Of a stretch of DNA of 36,988 nucleotides, positions 8,173-16,076 are shown piece by piece. Under the pieces are notes generated by a model. It was not told the DNA's origin. It was given only the letters and a program-made list of their open reading frames with translations, and made no database searches. Where the stretch lies: contig NZ_POQS01000014.1 in assembly GCF_002885955.2 (NCBI RefSeq), forward strand, positions 25,563 to 62,550, written 5' to 3'. The stretch's first letter is position 1, and every line of letters starts with the position of its first letter. The translations under genes and the position numbers were made by a program. The stretch comes from Achromobacter pulmonis. GTDB lineage: Bacteria; Pseudomonadota; Gammaproteobacteria; Burkholderiales; Burkholderiaceae_B.

Positions 8173-8276
8173 GGCCTGTGAACAAGTCACGCCGTCAGCC
8201 AGCCTGACACGCCGTACTTTGCCTGTTCACGTCAGGCCATCTTGCATTGCCACGCTGCACAGCCGCATAGCGGCTG
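8173..8276. other. Nested inverted repeats, oriT candidate
   Basis: GGCCTGTGAACA (8173-8184) pairs with TGTTCA-CGT-CAGGCC (8224-8238), leaving a 3-nt bulge. Inside that arm pair is a smaller repeat, GTCAG (8194-8198) with CTGAC (8204-8208). Just outside is a perfect hairpin, CAGCCGC-ATA-GCGGCTG (8260-8276). Transfer origins are typically built from nested inverted repeats next to binding sites for a TraK/StbA-type protein, and that gene lies downstream here. No nic-site core I could recognise was found, so this is a candidate only. The 451-bp stretch 7920-8370 holds no gene. Confidence 0.4.
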
Positions 8277-8370
8277 TCGGTCAGCAACGAAGCCAGCACC
8301 CGCCCACCCGGGACACCCCTTCTTTTCACCTCAAGCTCTGCCTATCAAGTCACAGGGCAAAGGAGACCCC

Positions 8371-8829
8371 ATGCACTCGAACATCGACACCCGCATGCTC
8401 AACATCGCACAGGAAGCCGCCCTCCATGACATCGGCACCATGAGCCTGGGCGAAGCGCTAACTGCGGCGCTCATTCTGAATCGCTGGGACTGGCTGCGCG
8501 AACGCGGCTACAGCATCGCTGAAGCCCTGGAGCGCATCGGCCCGGAGTGGACCGCCCGCCTGCGCGAAGTCGAAAGACAGTTCTACGACGAAGTCACCCA
8601 GACCCGGCTGCGCTTTAATTTCGAGATTCTTCCCCACCCAGCCGACACGGGCTGCTTCACCCTGCGCCTGTTGGAAAACGGCCAGGAAGTCGGCGGCGGT
8701 CAATTCTCTACCCACGGCCAAACTGCCCTGTTCACAGACGAACAATCCGCCTACGACGAAGCACTGGCCACGGGCCGCTCGTGGCTGGTCGCCAAACAGG
8801 CTGCCGCCTTTCCTGAACTGTCGCGATAA
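8371..8829 (+). CDS. Hypothetical plasmid protein upstream of the stb/tra genes
   Basis: 152 residues, soluble, with no signal peptide or membrane segment. The start at 8371 has a strong site (AAAGGAG, spacing 5). The in-frame extension further upstream runs through the presumed oriT and is not credible. The N-terminal half is helical and rich in Glu and Arg (WLRERGYSIAEALERIGPEWTARLREVERQFYDE). The C-terminal half looks like a small alpha/beta domain (RFNFEILPHPADTGCFTLRLLENGQEVGGGQF). I do not recognise the family. It is the first gene of a collinear run leading to the coupling protein, so a role in stability or transfer is an inference from context. Confidence 0.65.
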   Translation: MHSNIDTRMLNIAQEAALHDIGTMSLGEALTAALILNRWDWLRERGYSIAEALERIGPEWTARLREVERQFYDEVTQTRLRFNFEILPHPADTGCFTLRLLENGQEVGGGQFSTHGQTALFTDEQSAYDEALATGRSWLVAKQAAAFPELSR

Positions 8830-8853
8830 GCGGCACCCATCCCCTGGAATCCA

Positions 8854-9273
8854 ATGACTGAACCCGCTCCCGTCGCACGCTACCGGGCCGCGCTCGCTGA
8901 GCTGGACCCCCGCATCAGCATCGCCGCCCAGCTGCGTGCGCTCTTTCCTCTGATCGAAGCTGAGCTCGCCGCCGGCGTTCCCCATGCTGCCGTACTGGAT
9001 GATCTGGCCGCAGCGGGCTTGTCGGTCCAGTACAGCACCTACGCCATCACTCTGTACCGCTGGCGCAAAGCCCTGCGGTCTGCTGCAGCAAAACCTGCAG
9101 CGCAGCCACAACCACACGCTGTGCCCACCACGGCACCCAAAACGCCAGCCGCAACCGACTCAGCCCTTGATGCTATCCAGGGCCGGCCACGCAACATCCA
9201 GACACCCGGCGACCTGCGCAAGATTCGCGACATGCGTATCGACCTGGAAGCCCTGCGCCGTGAAGGCAAGTAA
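8854..9273 (+). CDS. TraK/StbA-like DNA-binding accessory protein
   Basis: 139 residues. The N-terminal 75 residues (LRALFPLIEAELAAGVPHAAVLDDLAAAGLSVQYSTYAITLYRWRKAL) form a helix-turn-helix-like pattern. This resembles RP4 TraK and other short oriT-binding proteins: an acidic helix, 'G....V...L...GL', then YxTY followed by a basic helix. An Ala/Pro-rich linker and a basic tail (PGDLRKIRDMRIDLEALRREGK) follow. It precedes an StbB/TraL-like ATPase and a TraM/StbC-like gene, the same order as traKLM in RP4 and stbABC in R388. Likely role: binding repeats near oriT for transfer or partition. The exact family is uncertain. Confidence 0.6.
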   Translation: MTEPAPVARYRAALAELDPRISIAAQLRALFPLIEAELAAGVPHAAVLDDLAAAGLSVQYSTYAITLYRWRKALRSAAAKPAAQPQPHAVPTTAPKTPAATDSALDAIQGRPRNIQTPGDLRKIRDMRIDLEALRREGK

Positions 9274-9315
9274 CCCCCCCCTCTTCCACTGACAACACCC
9301 CACAAGGAATAAACC

Positions 9316-10023
9316 ATGAAAGTCGCCGTTCTCAACTACACCGGCTCCGTTGGCAAGACAGTTGTTGCCTCCCACCTGCTCGCGCCCCGCATGAACGGGG
9401 CGCAGATTTTTGCGGTGGAATCCACCAACGAAACCGGCGCCGACCTGGGCCTGAACGTGGATCAGCTGCGCGGTGATCACTTTGGCCGCCTGTTCCGCGA
9501 ACTGCTCACCCGGGATGACGCGATTGTCGATGTCGGAGCCAGCAACATCGAGGACTTCCTGACCCACATGATGCGCTACGAAGGCGCGCACGAAGAAATG
9601 AGCTACTTCGTGCTGCCGGTCATCAACACCGGCAAAGCACAGCGCGAAACCATCAAAACCGTGGCCGCGCTGGCTGCGTTGGGTGTGGACTCGGACCGGG
9701 TACGGATTCTTTTCAACCGGGTCGATAGCAGCGTGGAAGAAGAGTTTCCTTCCATCCTGGCCTATGCCACCAAGTCGGGCGAAGTGCAGGCCAACCCCCA
9801 GGCCGCCGTCTACGAAAACGAAGTCTTCGAGCTGCTGGCCGACCAGCGCACCACCATTGCCGATGTGCTGGCCGACCAGACCGACTACCGCGCCCTGCTG
9901 CGTAGCGCCGATCCGGAAGACCACGCCCGCATCTCGCACCTGAGTAACCGCCACGCCCTGCACGCCCTGGCCAAGCCTGTGGACAGGCAGATGAATGCAG
10001 CCTTCGCTGCCCTGTTTTCATGA
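9316..10023 (+). CDS. stbB: StbB/TraL-like P-loop ATPase (ParA-type)
   Basis: 235 residues starting MKVAVLNYTGSVGKTVVASHLL. The P-loop GSVGKT is at about 10-15, in a ParA/MinD-like setting but without the usual KGG signature. AIVDVGASNIEDFL follows as the Walker A'-like strand, then YFVLPVINTGKAQRETIKTVAAL and RILFNRVD. This matches StbB of R388-like plasmids and TraL of IncP, which help position plasmid DNA for conjugation or partition. AAGGA precedes the ATG. The stop is six bases before the next gene, so the two are an operon pair. Confidence 0.8.
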   Translation: MKVAVLNYTGSVGKTVVASHLLAPRMNGAQIFAVESTNETGADLGLNVDQLRGDHFGRLFRELLTRDDAIVDVGASNIEDFLTHMMRYEGAHEEMSYFVLPVINTGKAQRETIKTVAALAALGVDSDRVRILFNRVDSSVEEEFPSILAYATKSGEVQANPQAAVYENEVFELLADQRTTIADVLADQTDYRALLRSADPEDHARISHLSNRHALHALAKPVDRQMNAAFAALFS

Positions 10024-10029
10024 TCTGTC

Positions 10030-10464
10030 ATGGACGCCCACACCCCGCCCAGCGGCCCCCGTTCAAAACTGGATTTGCTGTATCACGAAGTCCTAGGCGA
10101 AGTCGCCGGCCTGGTGGACAGGCTGGAAGCCGTTACCCGTACCCTGGATACCGCCCAGCAGCAGATGCAGTCCATAAGCGAAACCCAGCAGATGCTGCCC
10201 CAACAACTCAGCCGACACCTGAGCGCCACCCTGGAAACAGCCGCCAAGCCAGTAAACCAGCAGCTTCAGCAGGCCATACAGGCCATGCTGAACGATACCG
10301 GCACCCAGCTGGACCAGCTGAGCCAGGAATCCGCGCAATACGCCCGCATTGCCCACCAATCAGCGCGCCGCATGGCCATCATCGCCCTGGCGGTGGGCGG
10401 CGGCGCCGGCGTGCTGGGTGGACTACTGGCCGGGCTTGCCCTCGGCCAGCAGCTGCTCTCTTGA
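10030..10464 (+). CDS. StbC/TraM-like membrane-anchored protein
   Basis: 144 residues. A long helical, Gln-rich region (DTAQQQMQSISETQQMLPQQLSRHL and TAAKPVNQQLQQAIQAML) probably forms a coiled coil. It is followed by one C-terminal membrane segment (MAIIALAVGGGAGVLGGLLAGLALG). This architecture is that of IncP TraM and R388 StbC, small proteins of the third position in traKLM/stbABC operons. The function is poorly defined. It lies six bases after the StbB-like gene and 12 bases before the coupling protein. Confidence 0.6.
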   Translation: MDAHTPPSGPRSKLDLLYHEVLGEVAGLVDRLEAVTRTLDTAQQQMQSISETQQMLPQQLSRHLSATLETAAKPVNQQLQQAIQAMLNDTGTQLDQLSQESAQYARIAHQSARRMAIIALAVGGGAGVLGGLLAGLALGQQLLS

Positions 10465-10476
10465 GGTTCCTTGTCC

Positions 10477-12114
10477 ATGTCCACCCTGATCTCACCCATC
10501 ACCCGGCGGCGGATCGCCGCCTTTTCCCTGGCAATTTTCCCCACAGCAGCCTGGATGACTGCAGCCACCTGGGCCAGCCAGATGCACTGGCGCGACTGGA
10601 ACGCTCGCACCTTCCGTCATTTCGTGATGCTCACACCGCAGTACCCTCTGCTGTACGGTGCGCTGGGTGTCGGTCTGGTTCTTTCCCTGGTGCTGATACT
10701 TTTCATAGGACGCACGGCCAGGACGGAAGGCTTTGAAGGCGCCGCCTACAAACGCTTTGTGCGCGGCACCCGCACCACCAGTGCCAAAAACCTGGCACGC
10801 CAGTGTGAAGAACGCGGCAAAATGCAGATAGACGTGGGGGGCATTCCGATGCCAACCGCCAATGAAAACCTGCACCTGCTCATCAGCGGCGCCACCGGCT
10901 CGGGCAAATCGGTGTTGCTGCGGAACATGGCGGTATCGGTGCTCAAGCGCTCACAGCATGACATGGCCAGGCACCTAACCGGCCAAACGCCTGCACGCAA
11001 TGACCGCATGATTGTCATTGACCCCAATGGCGATCTGCTCAGCAAATTCTGGCAGCCCAACGATGTCATCCTGAATCCCTATGATGCCCGCAGCCAGGGC
11101 TGGTCATTCTTCAACGAAGTGCGCGCCGATTACGACTGGAAGCGGCTGGCCCGCTCCATGGTTCCCATGAGCCAGGACCGAAACGCAGAAGAGTGGAACG
11201 ATTTCGGTCGCCTGCTGCTGCGCGAAACCGCCAAGAAGCTCTATGAGCTGCAGGGCGAAGAAGCCAGCATCATGGACCTGTTCCGGCTTTGCACGATCGA
11301 AGACCCCAAGGTGCTGAAGCAGTTCCTGGAAGGCACCCTCGCCGAATCCCTGTTTGTCGGTTCCAGCGAAGCCAGCAAGGCGCTGTCCTCTGCCCGCTTC
11401 GTCTTGTCGAACAAGCTGTCGGAGCATACCGGCATGAAGCCGGGTAAGTTCTCCATCCGAGACTGGCTGGAAAAACCAGACGGCGGCAACCTGTATATCA
11501 ATTGGCGCGAAGACATGATGAGTTCCATGAAACCCCTGGTTTCTTCCTGGGCCGACGTGTTCATCACTTCCATCCTGTCCATGCCCGAAAGCGCCCACCG
11601 ACGCTGGTGGCTCTTCATTGACGAACTGGCCAGCCTGGACGCCCTGCCCTCTCTGGAAGCCGGTTTGACGAAGGGCCGCAAGAACGGCCTGCGTATCGTG
11701 GCCGGCCTGCAAAGCACGTCACAACTGGAACACATCTACGGGCGCACGATGGCCACCACCATCCGGGCCAGCTTCCGCAACCTGGCCGTGCTCGGCGGCT
11801 CCCGCACCGACCCGCAGACGGCCAAGGACATGAGCGAAAGTCTGGGCAAGCATGAAGTGGAACGGCCCAAGTTCAGCATCAGCCGCAGTGCGGACAACCG
11901 CAATACGTCGGACAACATGGAACGGGTGACGGAGGAGGTGGTAACGGCGGCGCAGATACAGGCGCTGCCTGCGCTGGGCGGGTATGTGGCGTTGGCGGGG
12001 GATTACCCGATTGCCCGGGTGGAGTTGCCGTTCAGGCAGTTTGGAGTGGCGGAAGTGGCATTTCAGGAGTCGGAGAAAGTGCTGAAAGTTGCTGCATCCA
12101 CAACCGCACTTTGA
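10477..12114 (+). CDS. traD: Type IV coupling protein (TrwB/TraD family)
   Basis: 545 residues from the ATG at 10477; a TTG six bases earlier is less likely. Two N-terminal membrane segments (AAFSLAIFPTAAWMTAATWA and YGALGVGLVLSLVLILFIG) precede the cytoplasmic ATPase. Walker A GATGSGKS is at about 138-145, and Walker B is WWLFIDELASLDALP. Conserved coupling-protein segments include MIVIDPNGDLLSKF and GLRIVAGLQSTSQLEHIYG. The protein is the hexameric motor that links the relaxosome to the T4SS. In R388-type plasmids the next gene is the relaxase; here the two are separated by the minus-strand gajA-gajB pair. The 3' end converges on gajB across an 84-bp gap. Confidence 0.93.
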   Translation: MSTLISPITRRRIAAFSLAIFPTAAWMTAATWASQMHWRDWNARTFRHFVMLTPQYPLLYGALGVGLVLSLVLILFIGRTARTEGFEGAAYKRFVRGTRTTSAKNLARQCEERGKMQIDVGGIPMPTANENLHLLISGATGSGKSVLLRNMAVSVLKRSQHDMARHLTGQTPARNDRMIVIDPNGDLLSKFWQPNDVILNPYDARSQGWSFFNEVRADYDWKRLARSMVPMSQDRNAEEWNDFGRLLLRETAKKLYELQGEEASIMDLFRLCTIEDPKVLKQFLEGTLAESLFVGSSEASKALSSARFVLSNKLSEHTGMKPGKFSIRDWLEKPDGGNLYINWREDMMSSMKPLVSSWADVFITSILSMPESAHRRWWLFIDELASLDALPSLEAGLTKGRKNGLRIVAGLQSTSQLEHIYGRTMATTIRASFRNLAVLGGSRTDPQTAKDMSESLGKHEVERPKFSISRSADNRNTSDNMERVTEEVVTAAQIQALPALGGYVALAGDYPIARVELPFRQFGVAEVAFQESEKVLKVAASTTAL

Positions 12115-12198
12115 TAACAAACTGGGGACAGGAAAGTACAATTTAATCAACTAAAATAAGCTCATCCAACAGAATTGATGGATTTCTTCAACAACAAC

Positions 12199-13989
12199 TC
12201 AGGTGAATTTGTGCCCGTTCAAAAGAGGACATGCAGGCCAAATCGGGTCTAAAACCACCAGATGATCTCGCGCACGACTGACACCGACCCGTAATATCTT
12301 GCGACTAGTAGAAAATGGCGCAACGTCATCCCGCCAGATGAAGCTAGACTCCGGCTTGAGCCCCGAAAATCGGGCTTGGCGCACGAGGATGACACCGTCG
12401 AACTGCTTGCCCTTGGCCTTATGTACGTTCATCACATGCCAACCCTCCAACCCATGAGTGGCATCAAGCAACTGGTCTTGTGCGAGGGCCAAATCCAACA
12501 CATCTCGGGCTTTTGTATACGCTGCTTCGCGAAGCCATTCATCTGCAAGTCCAGCCGAAATGCGATCACCACGCTGAAAAGCAATTAAATAATCGAGTTG
12601 CTGCACCACACGCAACAGGTCTTTGTGACCTGTGTTCTTCAGCGCTCGTTTAACAGTCAGCCAATCAGCCACAGGGTCGCCTGTCAATCCCTGCTCCTGA
12701 AGCATAGTGAGCACGCTCCGCAGAGCACCTATGATTGTGGCCCTGGATACCTTGCCAGCTCGCAGGTCAACGCTCTGCCTGCGCATCGTAGTCACATCAA
12801 CCTTACCAGTGCCCGTAGCCTTTCTGGCATCCGCAATCAATTCCATACAAGTTGCCACGTTTGCATCCCGCTCAGTTTCCTTTTTGGGTTCCAGCAAGAA
12901 GGCAACCATGCGCGCGCTCAGTAGCGCCTCCGCTTCGTTGAAATGCAGTTTGTGCGCGACTGCCTTGCCCTTATTAGCATCACCAATCGCGCTCAGAGCC
13001 TTAGACGCGTTCAACGCGTTGCCACTTGTATCTGTTAACACAGCGATGGTCTTGGGTGCTTCCTTCCCTTGGGCAGTCGCTGCATCGAATATGGCTTTAA
13101 TACCGCGCCGCAGCAACACGTTCCAATTCACGCCCTTGGGGTTGTAGGTGATCACCTGCACTCCTTTGTACGGAGCGCCACGCGGGCGATTAGTAAGAAT
13201 ATCGTTGGCAAAAGCAAGGATCTCACTATCCGGACTGCGTCCGTTGTCTGAGCCAAGGTCCACTTCAACGGGCTTCAGTGCTTTGCGAATATCGTCCACT
13301 CGGCCAGGGCCGACTCCAGGAAGGAAATCAAAAATTTGCTGGTCGAGATCGGCGAGACACAACACCTGTGAATGCCGCGCGAGCAGTTCCACGCATCGCC
13401 AAGCATCTGTACCAGTGTCCTGCGCCTCATCGACGATAATCAAAGGGTGGGTCGCGCCAATCAAGGAGGGCAGATACTTACAACGATCCAGCAGCACTGC
13501 AACATTCGTCGCAAAGAGATCAAACGCGACACGCCCTTTCTCCCAGAATAGCTTGTCACGGGCCTGCAGCCAATCAGCCCACCCAGCATCTTCTTCCCTA
13601 ATGCCGTCCCGCAACACTGCTTCATCGTGCGGCAATAGGATTGACAACTTACGTGGGGCTCCAAGCAGGTAGCCGTGCGGCTTGAGCAATCGCCAGAAGA
13701 ATGCATGGAACGTTTCCACAGACACGAGCGCGAGGTCTTGTTTTGCCACTTCCATCTTGGCGGCATCCAACACCCGCGCGACAGCTGCACGCGAGAAGCT
13801 TAGAAACAGCACTTTCTGACCCGAGGCTAACCCTTGTCTAATGCGCGCGACCGCCTTACGCAAAGCCACAGTCGTCTTGCCGCTACCAGGGCCACCAAGC
13901 ACGAGCGCATGACTTTCGCAGGCCACAATAGCTGCACGCTTAGGACAGTTTGGATCAATAGGCATACTAGACTCAATGGCCTTCGCCAT
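12199..13989 (-). CDS. gajB: UvrD-like SF1 helicase, Gabija GajB-like
   Basis: 596 residues with the SF1A helicase motifs in order: Walker A LGGPGSGKTT (31-40), motif Ia FLSFSRAAVARVL, Walker B VDEAQD (186-191), motif III LADLDQQIF, motif V MNVHKAKGKQFDGVIL and motif VI RVGVSRARDHLVVL. Placed directly after an OLD-family nuclease with TOPRIM domain, this is the gene pair of the Gabija anti-phage system. There GajB senses or unwinds DNA ends and works with the GajA nuclease. It is longer than the roughly 500 residues I know for GajB. The start at 13989 overlaps gajA by 17 bases; an alternative ATG at 13965 would start just after the gajA stop. Base composition is less GC-rich than the tra genes, suggesting import. 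Confidence 0.8.
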   Translation of the reverse strand: MAKAIESSMPIDPNCPKRAAIVACESHALVLGGPGSGKTTVALRKAVARIRQGLASGQKVLFLSFSRAAVARVLDAAKMEVAKQDLALVSVETFHAFFWRLLKPHGYLLGAPRKLSILLPHDEAVLRDGIREEDAGWADWLQARDKLFWEKGRVAFDLFATNVAVLLDRCKYLPSLIGATHPLIIVDEAQDTGTDAWRCVELLARHSQVLCLADLDQQIFDFLPGVGPGRVDDIRKALKPVEVDLGSDNGRSPDSEILAFANDILTNRPRGAPYKGVQVITYNPKGVNWNVLLRRGIKAIFDAATAQGKEAPKTIAVLTDTSGNALNASKALSAIGDANKGKAVAHKLHFNEAEALLSARMVAFLLEPKKETERDANVATCMELIADARKATGTGKVDVTTMRRQSVDLRAGKVSRATIIGALRSVLTMLQEQGLTGDPVADWLTVKRALKNTGHKDLLRVVQQLDYLIAFQRGDRISAGLADEWLREAAYTKARDVLDLALAQDQLLDATHGLEGWHVMNVHKAKGKQFDGVILVRQARFSGLKPESSFIWRDDVAPFSTSRKILRVGVSRARDHLVVLDPIWPACPLLNGHKFT

Positions 13990-15829
13990 ATCCCGGAGCA
14001 GACTGCACTGGGGCTACGCCTTCCTCGCCTCCGTCATTGTCGCCTCCCTCATCAGCACCGATTTCAGGAGGCTTCGGAAGTGCTGAATACACGTCACGCA
14101 GAAATCCCATCGCGGTAGGTGGCAGATCTTTGTAATCGCAGGATTCAAACAAATTTGCTGCCCACCCCACTCCTTTTCCTTGACGCAATGCGACGGCTGC
14201 CAGCTTACGAACATCCGCCTCCGTTGGCTGTTCTGCCGGAATCCCCATCTCCGTGACTTCACCTGACTCACGCAGGCCAAAAAGAAAAGACCAAAGAGTA
14301 GCAACGGACATTTCCTGGGCGACGAGATCCTCAAAACCCTTATATTTGTGCTCAAGATTCACGTCATAAGCCGCCTTCAACGCCTCGGCGGCTTTCTCAG
14401 ATCGCTTAACCACGTCGTAAAAGCCAAATGTTTTCAGGCCTAGCGTCTTAAAAAATTTGCCAAATTTTGACATATTCGACTCGCCATCGGCATAGAAGAA
14501 GGTAGCACCGAGTACGTCAAGTGAGTGCCCGCCCGTCACATCGGGTTCCTCTAGCTCCATGCGTGCAGCGGCAACGGGAAGCGCATGGAACTCGGTGAGC
14601 CCCTCAACCACCACTGCTGCCTTGCCCAGCATGCATTCACACAAGCCCCAACGTGCAAACCGTTTAAACTCCTTATCGCTCAGGCCTGAAGCGTCAGAGA
14701 CCTTCTGAGAAGTAACTACGCCAGCATCGCGCGACAGGAGCATTGTTTGGGACGGATCAAAACGCTCGATAACGAAGGGCGAATGCGAGGTAACGAATGC
14801 TTGCGTGGTTTTGGTGAGCAAGTATTGGGCTATACGCCGCTGCGTGGGCGGTGGAACTGCAATCTCCGGCTCCTCCATCGCAAATATGACGTTTTCTGGT
14901 TTGAGGTCGGCGATAAAGGAAAGTAGCGCTAGCACCAGGGTGTTAAGCGTACCTGTGCCAGCATGGGCGAAAGGCACGCGATCCTGATCGGGCGACAGCT
15001 GCAGAAAAAACGCCATTGTCTTCCGCAGGTGATCCCGCGTTAGCTCAGACACATGCAAGCTTGTCGCATTTCCTGGTGCCTCAAGCGCGATGTAGCGGCT
15101 CAGCCGCTTTTCGATATCGCGCAGGACTGGGGCGATTTCCGGCGCGTCGGCTTCCACATCCATCGCCCGCAATTTCGCGATAGTCTTTTCCCACAGCGCA
15201 GTGCGAATACCTTTAGTACGCAAGATGATGTCGAGTAGGCTACCTCGCTCCAGACTAAGTGCTCGGGAACCTGTACGAAGTGCGCGAAGATATAGGAACC
15301 CGAACTCGCGTTTGAGGGGCCGCGGGACTATCTTTTTCTCCTCATCCTCTGCAGCATCTGGGCTGTGCGCGAAGTAGGTTTTGGCTATGAATTCGTCTTC
15401 TTCTTCGTCATATCGTCCAATAGTCTCCAGGCGCAAACAAGGTACGGAGACTGGCTCCTGCACTAAGTCAGCTTCCCCCTCCGCAACTAGCCGACGCTCA
15501 TCGGTATGCCAGAATTCCAGATGACCACCGCACTTTGCTAAAACTGATGCACTGAGGTCAACCAGAACCACCTCAATCCGCAATGGGATTGCAGTACCAA
15601 GCTCACCTTCAACGGTCGGGGCGATCCAGTAACGAGCGTTATGAAAGTCAAACTCGTCAATTGGTGGCATACGATTTAGACGGTCTGGGCTAAGCACCAG
15701 ATCCAGTGCTTCACACAAAGTGCTCTTTCCGACGTTGTTAGTACCAACGAACAAGGTGTGGCCATCTAAGAGCAGTTCGGAGCTCTTGATGCCACGAAAA
15801 TTCGATATGGTCAGCCTCACAACCTTCAT
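13973..15829 (-). CDS. gajA: OLD-family ATPase/TOPRIM nuclease, Gabija GajA-like
   Basis: 618 residues. The N-terminal ABC-type ATPase has a P-loop GTNNVGKST (29-37), signature region AGTGTLN (290-296), Walker B VIFAMEEPE (314-322) and H-loop FVTSHSPF (345-352). The C-terminal TOPRIM domain has E409 in VVVEGLTE, D472 in TFGFYDVV and K552 in RQGKGVGWAAN, the last typical of class 2 OLD nucleases. The second Asp of the usual DxD is Val474 here. With the GajB-like gene downstream on the same strand this fits Gabija, which degrades phage DNA when nucleotide levels fall. The C-terminal tail is acidic and low in complexity (EIGADEGGDNDGGEEG). It transcribes away from the relaxase gene. Confidence 0.8.
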   Translation of the reverse strand: MKVVRLTISNFRGIKSSELLLDGHTLFVGTNNVGKSTLCEALDLVLSPDRLNRMPPIDEFDFHNARYWIAPTVEGELGTAIPLRIEVVLVDLSASVLAKCGGHLEFWHTDERRLVAEGEADLVQEPVSVPCLRLETIGRYDEEEDEFIAKTYFAHSPDAAEDEEKKIVPRPLKREFGFLYLRALRTGSRALSLERGSLLDIILRTKGIRTALWEKTIAKLRAMDVEADAPEIAPVLRDIEKRLSRYIALEAPGNATSLHVSELTRDHLRKTMAFFLQLSPDQDRVPFAHAGTGTLNTLVLALLSFIADLKPENVIFAMEEPEIAVPPPTQRRIAQYLLTKTTQAFVTSHSPFVIERFDPSQTMLLSRDAGVVTSQKVSDASGLSDKEFKRFARWGLCECMLGKAAVVVEGLTEFHALPVAAARMELEEPDVTGGHSLDVLGATFFYADGESNMSKFGKFFKTLGLKTFGFYDVVKRSEKAAEALKAAYDVNLEHKYKGFEDLVAQEMSVATLWSFLFGLRESGEVTEMGIPAEQPTEADVRKLAAVALRQGKGVGWAANLFESCDYKDLPPTAMGFLRDVYSALPKPPEIGADEGGDNDGGEEGVAPVQSAPGYGEGH

Positions 15830-16076
15830 GCACTCCCCCTTCGGGCGACTAGGCTCAGGGATCGGCCAAATCGTTTTGTTTCATTTTGACATATTTCCTA
15901 TATCAGCAACAAGAGAGCTACCTCCCTAGTGTCGTTAGCTGCCACTAACTCATCCACAGAGCCCGTGGATAACCGTGTGTAAGTCCACGGCAACCTTCTC
16001 GCCATAAACCAGCACTGGCGCGGTGTTCACCCTGCTGGCCAATCCCTCACCACCAGTCACTTTTCCCGGAGCACCC
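15830..16076. promoter_or_regulatory. Divergent gajA / relaxase intergenic region with inverted repeats
   Basis: This 247-bp gene-free segment must contain the gajA promoter (leftward) and possibly a relaxase promoter (rightward). An AT-rich patch at about 15876-15905 (TTTTGACATATTTCCTATAT) contains TTGACA. Two overlapping inverted repeats follow: ATCCAC (15952-15957) with GTGGAT (15965-15970), and CCGTGGA (15963-15969) with TCCACGG (15984-15990). GTTAG (15934-15938) also pairs with CTAAC (15945-15949). These could be operators or part of a relaxosome site; their sharing of one arm suggests alternative structures. Confidence 0.45.

Noticed and set aside
12199..15829. Plain DNA-repair pair (UvrD and RecF-like)
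   Set aside because: The ATPase carries a C-terminal TOPRIM nuclease domain and is paired with a UvrD-like helicase in gajA-gajB order, which fits Gabija better than housekeeping repair.
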